64,000 nt of DNA from Malurus cyaneus samueli (Eukaryota; Chordata; Aves; Passeriformes; Maluridae). A model generated the notes under the pieces. That model did not search any database and had not been told where the DNA came from. It saw only the letters and a list, made by a program, of their open reading frames with translations. Location: NCBI GenBank assembly GCA_009741485.1, contig CM019236.1, positions 39,748,312 to 39,812,311 of the forward strand, written 5' to 3'. How positions within the stretch are numbered: position 1 is the first letter of the stretch; each line of letters begins with the position of its first letter. Of the stretch, positions 25,901 to 34,400 are shown piece after piece. The translations under genes and the position numbers were made by a program.

Positions 25901-28900
25901 CTGCTGCATGGTCTGTTCTAAAAATCTGACCTATTAGGATATGCAAAATGGAATTTTCAAATGAAAAGCCTAAAGTGAGAAGTTTAATTCAAAATGTGGA
26001 GCAATGTTCTCTGCTCAAAAAATAGCAAATAATGCATAATATTCTTTTTGTTGTTGTCTTTGAATTTCAAGTAAGTCAGTTAAAAAAGTGTATAGAATTT
26101 CACCTCATTCACCTTTATGTGATAATGTTACTGTGTTTCTAGGGACAGTTTTCATTCAAATGCCAGAATATGTTCTCTGTTGTTGATCTGCACACATTTG
26201 AGGACTTTATACCTTCTCCTCCTCTGAAGACTCCCCAACAGAATATAATTCTTGAAATTTGCAGTTGTTATTTGCAAAGGTTTACTTTTCTCCTGAAAAG
26301 AAACCCCACCCTACCCTAATTAAAACACAGTTCTGAATCCATTAATCAACGCTTTTTCTACTAGATCTGGCAATTATTGACTTTACATTTCCCAGTCCAG
26401 GAAATTTTAAACCTGTACTGATGTGGTTCGATGCTAATTGGTCATAATGTCAACAGTGTTCTGTCAAATACAAAAAAAAAGAAAGAAAATAAAGTCTTGA
26501 ATTTTGTAGGATCTCTGGATATTTGTAGTATGCCAGAAGAGAAATCAGAAGTAGCATCAGCAGCAGTGCTGCCAACATATGTAAACACCCAGCACATAAA
26601 TACAGAAGCTCTATTGGCACTTCAGGCAGATGCTGAAAGTACCTTCAGTGGAATAACAGAAGATACTGAAGCAGGCAGCCCAGGAAAGGATCTGTTTGAC
26701 ATGAGTGAGTTCTCTTCCTGTTCCTTTCTTTCTACGAAGTGACCAAATATATTTATGCACTACTTCTGTTTTTAAAAATACTTTTTTTTTTTTTTTCATT
26801 TTCTGAATGTAGTGTTCTGGTGTAATTATGAGGAATTTAGAATCCATAATGGTTTCATATTGGACCAAGCTAAAATAAGGGTGGCTGAAGGCTTGAAGCT
26901 AGTCTGTATAATATTATCTGAGTCTGTATAATATTATCTAAGTTCAGTTGCAGTCTATGTTATACTTAGCATCACAAGAAATTATGTCAGAAGAAAAATT
27001 AACCAGGAGGCTTGTCATAGGAAAGTGAAGGAGAGTGAAGGTGTGGATGGGTGGAGAATTATCTCCAGCCTGTGCTGTGCATATGTTTTGAGGCAGTCAA
27101 TACATATAACAAAAGTTTTGTGCAACAATGAATCTAGCATGGAAATTAAAGTTTCCTCTTGCTTTGGGTAGGCTTACTGTCCTATCTGTTCCAACTTTGA
27201 ATGCAGCTTTTCCTAGGTTAGAATCATCATCATAACTGAAAACCTTGTTTAAGCTCAGTCATGTTTGGTATTGGTGCTCAAAACATCATTGTGTAGCCTT
27301 GAGGAGATACATAAAGAGAAATAATTGTGGAAGCATTTGATGTGCAGAAAAATTTCTTGGGTTTTTTGCTCTTTGTTCCTCAAATAAACTACTGATTCAT
27401 GTTTTATTTATTTCAGTTCACATAATCAATGGATAGTGCGACAAAGCTGTTGGTGCCTACACGTTATCTGAAAAATAAAGTATCTACATTTCTGTTATCT
27501 CCGTATAGATAAAACCATTTTTCTGTCATGTTTTTCCTGAGATATGGCTCTATTTTCACATCTTAGTGAGATGTTGGATTGAAAGAAAGGAGGAGGGAAG
27601 AAAATTGAGAGAATATCTATCTGTGAATATAAATCTGAAAAGAGAAAATCTGCTGTTTGAAATCAGGGATGCTGACTCTTATCAACCATTGGAATATCAG
27701 AGAAAAGTAGTATTAGAAAATGTGTCAATTATCTCTAAATTAGTGGTTTGTTAAGCTAAACATATGTTGGGCTTAGTGCAGACTTGAGTATAGTGAAGAT
27801 GTGTTATCAGCTACTTTTAATAACTAGATGAGATATCAATAAGCTGTGACAGAACAGTATATTTCCTATTTATCTGACCTAAATCAGCTTCTCTGTGGCT
27901 CCACACAAACATGGCTAAGTACTTCTCACATCTGAGCAATCTGTTTAGAGCTGGTGTATTGCTTCACCATATGTATTGCTCTCCAAATGTCCTTTTGTCA
28001 GCCTAGTGGGCACAGAACAGCATTTCCTTTTGATACGTACTGGTGGGCCAAATGAAGGTCCTGCAAGAGCAAATAGCTTTTGAGAGGTCAGTACGACATG
28101 TAATGAAGCACTCTGTGACGTATTTGCTATTTCTGTCAGACTGCTGGGATCCATAAGGACGCATCTTTCCACTCAGCTCGGCAATTGCACTGACTTTAGG
28201 GCTTAGCAGGGGTTTAAAAGATCCTTCCCTGAGGTTGATTTTAGCTAGGCAAATGATGTTAAGTGTGTTAACCGGTGTCTGTTTTGTAAGGCTCTCTTCC
28301 TAGATAGAGGCTAGGCGTAGGCTGAGTGGTAAAGGTGAATGTTCCCTTCTAGACATAGCCTTGGGCTGGACACTCAGTAATGGGTAATTTTTAAATGAAT
28401 AAGTTGTTTGAACAGAGACCGGATATGAGTATAATGACATTAGGTGCCCCTATTATGCAATTTATTTGGAATTAAACTGTCTGACGTACCTAGAAAGACT
28501 AAAGGAGAAATTTGCACAGTACCAGATCATATAAATACAGCTGTTGACAATAGCCACTGCTGAAATAAAACCAGTACCTTTCAAAAGATCCTGCCAAGGT
28601 TCAATCTGATTTTTATCAGTATCTTTCTGTGCATAACATATATTTTAAACACATTACACGCCTCAGTCTTAATATATTATATAAGTCAGTAAGCCTGTTA
28701 ATATACATTCCCTCATTTTTTTTCATAATGATAAAGGGAAGTGGTTATAATTCAAAATAAATCCAGTTTAAAATGACCAGAATATCACCATTTTGTTACA
28801 TTATTTACCTCTGAATGATCCTGCTCTTGTTTGTATTTCCATAACCAGAACCATTCGAAGTTGCTCTCAAGAATCAAACATCCAAGACCATGTTGAAGAA

Positions 28901-31900
28901 TCCAGCTCCCTGGGATGCACCAGTCCTCCTTCATCCAGAGCAGCTGCCAGGACTGAAGCTGAAGAGCTGAGCACAGAGCCATGGTATCAAGGAGAGATGA
29001 GCAGGAAAGAAGCAGAACAGCTATTAAAGAAATGTGGAGATTTCCTCGTGAGGAAGAGTACCACAAATCCTGGCTCCTATGTACTGACAGGCATGCACAA
29101 AGGACAGGCCAAGCATCTTCTTTTGGTGGACCCGGAAGGAACTGTAAGCACTGACTTCTCAATAACAGATGAGATTTCTGATTCTACACATTTTCTCTAA
29201 ATGTATTTAATCTTCTTAACAGCTTATTTAGAACTGACACTTCATATCTCTAACATGCCATCACATCTCTAATTCTCTCCCTGATGCCTCTAAAAGACCT
29301 ATTGCATGATTTCTGCACATTGCAGGGAGACCTAGGCACCTGATTCCCAAGCAAGTTCACTCTTTGCCACTGCTGTACAATCTTGCTCAAAAATGCAGCT
29401 AAGTCACTTCAGTATTCTTGCTAAAGGAAGGAGGTTTAGCTAGCCTGCATGCTGGCAGTTTCCATCTGACATGTCTGTTAGCTGGGATATGGATCAGGCC
29501 TTCTGAGTTTTCCTGCATGTATGCCCAGGAGAGACGTGGGATAAACCTGCTCCATCTCTTTGCGGCACCCAGACTGCCTTAGCTGATGAAGGGACCTTCC
29601 CTGCAGCGGGATGGAGGAGGCAAGGGAACTCTAGTTTTCTGTAGCTAGTTATCTAGTTTCTGTGGAGGCATAATCTCTTCAGAGAGATTGAATAATTGTT
29701 ATGAGTTTTATCTTTGTTTCATGCTAGCTTCCAGTGGGCAGTTTGTTTTCCTCTATAAAGGGCAACTTTAGGTAACCAGCCTCAGCATAAGAAAGAAACT
29801 CTCATAAAGGAGTTGGCCTGTAGACATCTGAGCTAGGAATGCTGTGGCAGAATTAGATCAGTCCTGCAGAGTCTGTAGTGCAGCAGTGAGGAATGCCCGT
29901 GGTACTTGTTGCAATGAGTTACATTGCCACATGAGGCCAGTCAAATGCAGATGGTTTTGCACTTTTGAGGTGCCAATGGCCTAGTCCTGAACTTGATGGG
30001 TACACCAGACCTGGGGAGTGGCTTTACCCCTCTTGAGGGACAGCCTCCTTTGCCAGTTTTTGCCAACAGTTTTGTGACTCCTGCAGCGAAGTCCCCTAAC
30101 TCTCCTTTCAATATAAACCCACAAATAACTGTTACAGGCTATGCAAGACCTGTATGTGAAATGGCAAATGCAGGAAAGCTGTGTTCCACTGGGAGCTCTG
30201 CAGCAGTGCTGACTGGCATGGCGTACTCAGGTCCTGTGATGACTGCCAGGGTATTTTCTTCCTGCACAGGTTGGAGGGTCCCCCTTTCCCCATCTTTGCT
30301 GCGCTGCCTCTGGTGCAGCTCTGCTTTGCTGACCTCCCTGGTTAGGGACCTGCTTGTTTTCTATACCTATCCCTTCCCTCAGCCTGCTTGACATGTGCCA
30401 TCATGGCCCAAATGGCTCTGAAATGCTTTGCTCAGGAGGCACTGTTCCAGAACAATGATTTTCTGCAACTGTAGTTACTTACAGACAACTGTGCTGTCCG
30501 TACCATTTGTGAGATCCTGACACAGCTTCTGAGAAGCCCTATTTGCAGCTTGTCAAAGTGGGGAATCATCAATAAAATGCCAGTGTGTGGCCAGCCACCG
30601 CAGCATGCTGGTGGTTTGCAGTTCACCTGCACGGTCTCAGAACGATTGTTCTTTAAGACTGATTCACACACATCCTGCTTGAAAATTAATTTCACACACA
30701 TTACCCAGTGACCTGTAGCAGGCCTTAAGGGTGTCTTTTCAGAGCAGAGTTAACTGTCCAGTTGCTTCTGCTCTCATCTGGCTAGCAAAAAATGTAAAGG
30801 GAAAGGAGATCCCTCCTTCGGGTAATGGATGCTTAAAATGGAGGATGACAGGATTTTTCTGGATTTAGAATAAGAACTCTGGTAATGGCAGAGTGTCTAA
30901 CTTATGCTAAGAACATCTCTGTATAGAGATAAGTAAAATTGCTGCTTTTTAAAATATATCTTCTCATTCTGAAAATAAAGCTTTGATTTTAGAGAAAGTG
31001 ACATTTCGAAGCAGCATGCTTCTGAAACAGGAAGAGCTCTGTTGGTTTCCTTCAGTGACACAACTGTATGTAAACTGACCAGATATGCCATCAAAGTTAT
31101 TGTTTCCTTTTTTTTTTTACCCTGTGAGATCCTGTATTAAGCTTCTAGCAATTTTTCCAGAACTTAATATTGAAGACTCAAATGTTTTGAGAGAGGTGTC
31201 CACAGCAACATAAAATGACTTTGGAAAATTTTAACAAAAGTTGTTCGCTCTTCCTGAGAAAAGTTCAAGCAGAGTAGATGACATTCCTAACTCAGGGCAT
31301 TGCTCACAGCCATGTGCTGGAGGCAGTGCAGAGCCAGCCCAACACCAAGTTTTAGTGCAGCATGGTGTTTGCAGTGGACCTGTGCTTTGCCTGTAGCAGC
31401 TGTATGCCTAACTAATTTGAAACCTAGGAAGGAAATGTTTCGTGAACATGTAGCTAAATAATTAAAGATTGCCTTGTACTGTAGGTTAGGTTTTTTGTTT
31501 CTGATAATCTCGACTGTTTTATCCTTCAATATCAGTTTCCTTCTATCACGGGTGTAATATTGTACACCAGCAGGATGCTGGTAGAGGTAAGGTGCGTAAA
31601 GAAGGTGGGTTCTTACATCTCTGGCAGGAGAGCTCTTTCTAATTAAATTGTGCAAACACTTAAATGAAGAGGTGATCCCTTGAAGAAGAAAAATTGATCT
31701 AAAAATCTGACTTACAGTGAAACAATATCTTGTACAGGAAGTTTTCAAGCAGACCCATTCAAAAAGAGTCATAAGAGTAGGCTGGTCCATGGAATTGCAT
31801 GCATAATGTCTGTGTGGTAAAAACAGAGAGAGGAAGATAAAACAGGAGCCACACTGGATAAATTGCCACCAATTTTAATGGAAGAGGGATCAGTGGGTAA

Positions 31901-32129
31901 AATATGACTTTGTAATTTTATTCTTGGACAATTTTAGTGTGACATTACAGAGAAAAGTACCTTACTCTTTAATCTATCTTCTTGCATCCTTTTTTTGAAG
32001 GTTCGTACAAAAGATCGTGTCTTTGACAGCATAAGTCATCTCATCAACTATCATCTTGAGAATAATTTGCCTATAGTTTCTTCAGTGAGTGAACTCTGCC
32101 TGCAACAGCCTGCTGAAAGAAAACACTGA
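9054..32129 (+). CDS. SHC3: SHC3 (ShcC/Rai) phosphotyrosine adaptor, 3' ten coding exons, 5' part missing
   Basis: This is a spliced gene whose coding exons here are 9054-9117, 11742-11861, 14961-15014, 19139-19190, 23199-23325, 24366-24519, 25502-25607, 26510-26704, 28849-29143 and 32001-32129. All introns read GT-AG. The product has most of a PTB domain, a CH1 linker with the GRB2 sites YYND and YVN, and a C-terminal SH2 domain with FLVRKS. This is the Shc-family order. KS after FLVR and the EQ.YYQ..HLG linker motif fit ShcC better than ShcA. Shc proteins bind activated receptor tyrosine kinases at the inner membrane face and, once phosphorylated, recruit GRB2-SOS; ShcC is mainly neuronal. 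The start codon, CH2 region and first PTB exon were not found and should lie upstream. After the first base, which completes a codon, coding length totals 1295 nt, one short of a multiple of three, because of a frame break in exon 28849-29143. Gene identity is firm; intactness is uncertain. Confidence 0.95.
11208..11265 (-). mobile_element. Short CR1 3'-end fragment
   Basis: The sequence TCATAGAATGGTTTGGGTTG followed by a diverged GGGACATT stretch matches the inverted 3' terminus of CR1 elements. Only about 60 bp is recognisable. Confidence 0.75.
11538..11572. repeat. Imperfect trinucleotide repeat (ATT)n/(TAG)n
   Basis: A run of TATTATTATTATT followed by AATAATAGTAATAGTAGTAG-like units in a SHC3 intron. 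This is a simple sequence repeat that could be length-polymorphic. Confidence 0.8.
11742..11861 (+). CDS. SHC3: SHC3 exon: PTB domain core beta strands
   Basis: A 120-nt exon, exactly 40 codons, running from [20 protein letters not shown] to [14 protein letters not shown]. It matches the PTB strand region of Shc proteins (SSILGRSNLKFAGMPI and STSSLNL in ShcA). Flanking signals are CCGCACAG|CCA and CAG|GTGAGT, both strong. The frame is phase 0 at both ends and agrees with the previous exon. Confidence 0.95.
11862..14960 (+). other. SHC3: SHC3 intron
   Basis: AT-rich intron with several short A and T homopolymers. I recognise no exon, RNA gene or transposon here. Confidence 0.8.
14961..15014 (+). 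CDS. SHC3: SHC3 exon: PTB domain, [18 protein letters not shown]
   Basis: A 54-nt exon of 18 codons that reads [18 protein letters not shown], an all but invariant PTB-domain segment across Shc proteins. Acceptor CCATACAG|ATC, donor CCG|GTAAGC. Phase 0 at both ends. This is one of the most diagnostic Shc-family segments in the window. Confidence 0.97.
15015..19138 (+). other. SHC3: SHC3 intron
   Basis: A 4.1-kb intron with a GGT-rich simple tract at 18144-18170. The 131-codon + strand open frame at 17634-18029 has no recognisable domain and fits chance. Nothing else is recognised. Confidence 0.75.
18144..18170. repeat. GGT/GT-rich simple repeat
   Basis: GGGTGGGTGGTGGTGGTGGT followed by GTGTGC in a SHC3 intron. 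A short microsatellite. Confidence 0.8.
19139..19190 (+). CDS. SHC3: SHC3 exon: PTB domain, [17 protein letters not shown]
   Basis: A 52-nt exon encoding 17 codons plus one base, reading [17 protein letters not shown]. It corresponds to [17 protein letters not shown] in ShcA. Acceptor TTTGACAG|GAT, donor AGAG|GTAAGT. It ends in phase 1, matched by the next exon, which starts with CT to complete an alanine codon. Confidence 0.95.
19290..19304. repeat. Poly-C tract
   Basis: Fifteen consecutive cytosines inside a pyrimidine-rich stretch. It is prone to length errors in sequencing and to slippage. Confidence 0.9.
19870..19915. repeat. Long poly-A tract (46 A)
   Basis: Forty-six consecutive adenines after CCAAAAAGAAT, so an AATAAA occurs at the junction. 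It could be a simple homopolymer or the tail of an old retroposed sequence. I saw no recognisable source gene upstream and no clear target-site duplication. Confidence 0.85.
23199..23325 (+). CDS. SHC3: SHC3 exon: PTB C-terminal helix and start of CH1
   Basis: A 127-nt exon reading [20 protein letters not shown] and then [20 protein letters not shown] before a split Arg codon. It contains the C-terminal PTB helix with the FELRF motif that packs against bound phosphopeptide in Shc PTB domains. ShcA has ECPEG where this gene has ECCDG. Acceptor TCATTTAG|CT, donor GATAG|GTGAGT; enters in phase 1 and leaves in phase 2. Confidence 0.95.
23326..24365 (+). other. SHC3: SHC3 intron
   Basis: A 1.0-kb AT-rich intron with no recognised element. 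Confidence 0.8.
24366..24519 (+). CDS. SHC3: SHC3 exon: CH1 linker with YYND tyrosine pair
   Basis: A 154-nt exon, one base plus 51 codons, with an acidic stretch ([14 protein letters not shown]) followed by [14 protein letters not shown] and ending TAQ. The YYND pair is the counterpart of ShcA Tyr239/Tyr240, which bind the GRB2 SH2 domain when phosphorylated. The proline-rich PPPGGF segment follows directly, as in other Shc proteins. Acceptor TTACAG|G, donor CAG|GTCAGT. Phase 2 in, phase 0 out. Confidence 0.95.
24520..25501 (+). other. SHC3: SHC3 intron
   Basis: A 1.0-kb intron. A 159-codon + strand open frame (24907-25386) that opens with a GTG codon crosses it. It has no recognisable domain and overlaps no splice signal, so I treat it as chance. 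Confidence 0.75.
25502..25607 (+). CDS. SHC3: SHC3 exon: CH1 linker with IYYQSHHLG
   Basis: A 106-nt exon, 35 codons plus one base, containing [14 protein letters not shown] and ending WHHGPVKQ. From memory, mammalian ShcC has a similar EQ.YYQGRHLGDTF segment, which ShcA lacks; this is the best single argument for SHC3 rather than SHC1 or SHC2. Acceptor CATTCTAG|TCT, donor CAAG|GTGAGT. Phase 0 in, phase 1 out. Confidence 0.92.
25608..26509 (+). other. SHC3: SHC3 intron
   Basis: A 0.9-kb AT-rich intron with no recognised element. A short A-rich tract lies just before the acceptor. Confidence 0.8.
26510..26704 (+). CDS. SHC3: SHC3 exon: CH1 linker with YVN site and DLFDM
   Basis: A 195-nt exon with phase 1 at both ends. 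It carries LPTYVNTQ, a YxN-type GRB2-binding site equivalent to the main ShcA CH1 tyrosine, and ends GKDLFDM plus the first base of the next codon. In ShcA the motif continues as KPFEDAL, which binds the AP-2 adaptor. Near its start it reads [12 protein letters not shown] recall a Tyr at the Cys position in mammalian ShcC. Acceptor TTTTGTAG|G, donor ATGA|GTGAGT. Confidence 0.93.
26705..28848 (+). other. SHC3: SHC3 intron
   Basis: A 2.1-kb intron. It holds a perfect 20-bp tandem duplication at 26901-26940 and several AT-rich low-complexity stretches. No gene or transposon was recognised. Confidence 0.8.
26901..26940. repeat. Tandem duplication, 2 x 20 bp
   Basis: The unit AGTCTGTATAATATTATCT plus one base occurs twice back to back, differing only at the last base. 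A recent local duplication in a SHC3 intron. Confidence 0.9.
28849..29143 (+). CDS. SHC3: SHC3 exon: CH1-SH2 junction and first half of SH2, with an internal frame break
   Basis: The acceptor ATAACCAG|AACC joined to the previous exon gives [10 protein letters not shown], the expected Shc sequence. That frame then stops at a TGA at 28968-28970. From about 28902 the homologous reading (CTSPPSS, then [40 protein letters not shown]) lies in another frame. The difference equals one missing base between about 28880 and 28905. The SH2 part has the key Arg of FLVRKS. The donor is ACT|GTAAGC, phase 0. Either a base is missing from the assembly, the gene is damaged, or a cryptic acceptor at 28871 is used (CTCTCAAG|AATC), which would keep frame and skip the first 23 bases. 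Exon identity is certain; its working form is not. Confidence 0.9.
29144..32000 (+). other. SHC3: SHC3 last intron
   Basis: A 2.9-kb intron. A 167-codon frame on the - strand (31287-31790) has no recognisable domain. No transposon, RNA gene or further exon was recognised. Confidence 0.75.
32001..32129 (+). CDS. SHC3: SHC3 terminal coding exon: second half of SH2 and stop
   Basis: The exon encodes 42 residues, starting [20 protein letters not shown] and ending [12 protein letters not shown] before TGA at 32127-32129. This is the usual Shc C terminus ([12 protein letters not shown]). The acceptor is TTTTTGAAG|GTT. Phase 0 entry agrees with the preceding exon. VSSVSEL replaces the more common VSAGSEL. 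Confidence 0.96.
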   Translation, partial: VRTKDRVFDSISHLINYHLENNLPIVSSVSELCLQQPAERKH

Positions 32130-34400
32130 GTTCAGATAACTCCTTTAGTTTTTGCAACGTGCAAGCTATAACTGGTAAAAATTGCAGATCTGAGAAAAAA
32201 TTGTACGTTAAGAAAAACGCATATTCGCATATTCGCATACATTTCAAAGTATGTTTTGCTTAGGTTAGGAAGCCCCGTTTCATATGGTACACTTGACCAT
32301 TTTCAATGCTTTGTGTAGACATGAAATCACAGCAGAATGCTTTCTTAAAAGTAATTTCAATAAAATTGTTCAGATTCTCTAATGTGAATGTTGATAGTGT
32401 ATATACACATTATATATAGAAATACAGTATATATTTATATTTTTCAAGTCAGTCTCTTGACAGTATAGAACTATCTTCTGTGCCATGTGTTTTTACCAAA
32501 AGAAAAAATGACAATTGTGATTGTTCAGAAAAAAAAAAATCAGCAATCTCAATTTCTTGAGAAATTTAATATTGCAACTCTTATTTCTGATTTTGCCTAA
32601 GAAGCACAACTATGGGGATTACAGATGAAATATGCTAGTTAACCATAGAAGAAATCTAAATTCAGCAACTAGTATTCCAACTCAGAAATTTAGCATAAAA
32701 TGTTTTTTAAAAGCATTCTTCAGTGTTACCGATATCAAAGGGATTTTATCTTTCTGATGTCTAATTTTAATTCTTATATGATGTGATTCGAAACATTTGT
32801 ATCTTGCTTTAGCAATGATTTGGTGTGATCTCTGTGCACGAGGTGTGTGCTTTGATTTTTCTAATGATATTGTAACAATGTACTGTATCTTTTATTTATA
32901 AATTTCAGTGCTAAGGTTATTTATAAGTAGTTCTCTGCTTATGGTGAAGATCTAGGTGTCCTTGAACTAAGTCTCAAATGAGATGTTGAATACTGATTAG
33001 ACAAGTTCAAACAACTTATGTTCATAGGTTTAATACAAGATGTACATGACTGTTCAAAGACATAGCTGAAAAATCTTTTCCTCTTATGAGCAGTGAAAAC
33101 GATCTGAACTCAGCGGTCTATTTTGCAAATGATATTACTTGCATTTACTTGCCAAAGCATAACTTCTTTTTGGCCTTCAGCAAGTGATAGGTATTTCAAA
33201 TATACTGATTTTCTCTAAATATCAAGTTTTAAAAGTACACATACAATAAAGATGCATTTCTGGCAGAAATGCCCTTGACTTTTGGTACTAGGATATGCTT
33301 TAAGGGACATTCATACTATTCCCATTTAAGCATTATATAAAGTTATTTTCCCATTCTATGAATCTTATTATGAGTCAAATTCAATAGATACAGTTCCTGT
33401 AAAGGCAGTGCGTGTGCCAGAGTCAAGAATTAGCCTTCAGCAATCCAAGGTCTTCTCTAGCACCAGTCTCTCAAATCAAATCTTCAGGCTTGATTCATAA
33501 AAACTCAGCAGGGTAACTCTAGGTTAAGTACCTGTCTGCCCTGAAGTGTACTTAAAGTTACATTTGGTTCTAAAAATTTGCTCAGTTTGAAAACTTGTCA
33601 AACCATAGTCAAACTGACTGAAGAATTCACTTAGAATATATTCAGGCAGGACTATCATGTTAAAATTCTGAAAAAAAATTTTTGTACCTACTGCTTTTAG
33701 ATATGGTGAAGTTGCAACTTGAAAGTTTGATTTTGGGTAATCTCAAACCTGAAAATTATTGAGACACCTAATATTAATCATGTAATCTGTGCCTACGTAA
33801 AAATACACTTGATTCTGTAATAAAGACATCTAGAAGCCTGACTAAGATATTAGTGAACCAGATTTTATTCCGGATCATTATTATTTGAAATTTCTAGGTC
33901 TGAATGGGAGCTGAGAGCAAAGAAAAGCAACTAAAAGCCGCACTGCAACCCAAATCATCATGGAACTGAGTTTAATGGAGTTCTTAAAATTTTGTTTTAC
34001 TAGGCTGGGAGTGGCAAGGAAATATGATCTTATGCCTATCCCACCAAAACTATTTCTCACCATATTCCAGTTTGAATTATCTCAGTTGCCAGTTTTTTCG
34101 TTATTCCATGCTCTGACCTTCCTACAGCCATGTTCTGGGAAGTATTCAGCATGGTAATGCTACCTCTAAGAGAAGTTGTCTTTTTTTTTGTGTTAGTATT
34201 GCATATCATTTCAGTAAGAGACTGGTGCATAACCCCCTTAAGTGTCTTCAATATGCTTGCCTGGTTCCTATGTCTATTTTGGATTACAAAATATCCTGGA
34301 AAAATGCAGCAAGATTTGGCTGTGCTGAAGGCACTAAGCATATGCTGAAATAAATATCTAAAGTTTTTACCATTGTCCTAGCTGTAGCTTTAATAACTTA
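32130..34400 (+). other. SHC3: Probable SHC3 3' UTR
   Basis: AT-rich non-coding sequence follows the SHC3 stop. AATAAA polyadenylation signals occur at 32359-32364, 33245-33250, 33819-33824 and 34349-34354. The family member in mammals has a long 3' UTR, so any of these could be used; the true end cannot be decided from sequence alone. Confidence 0.6.
32359..32364 (+). terminator. Candidate SHC3 polyadenylation signal AATAAA
   Basis: The first canonical AATAAA after the SHC3 stop codon, about 230 nt downstream. It is followed by a T-rich stretch within 40 nt. Later signals at 33245, 33819 and 34349 are alternatives. Confidence 0.45.

Noticed and set aside
31287..31790. 167-codon minus-strand frame in the last SHC3 intron
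   Set aside because: No recognisable domain and no splice or promoter context. A frame of this size is uncommon but not impossible by chance in 64 kb searched in six frames.
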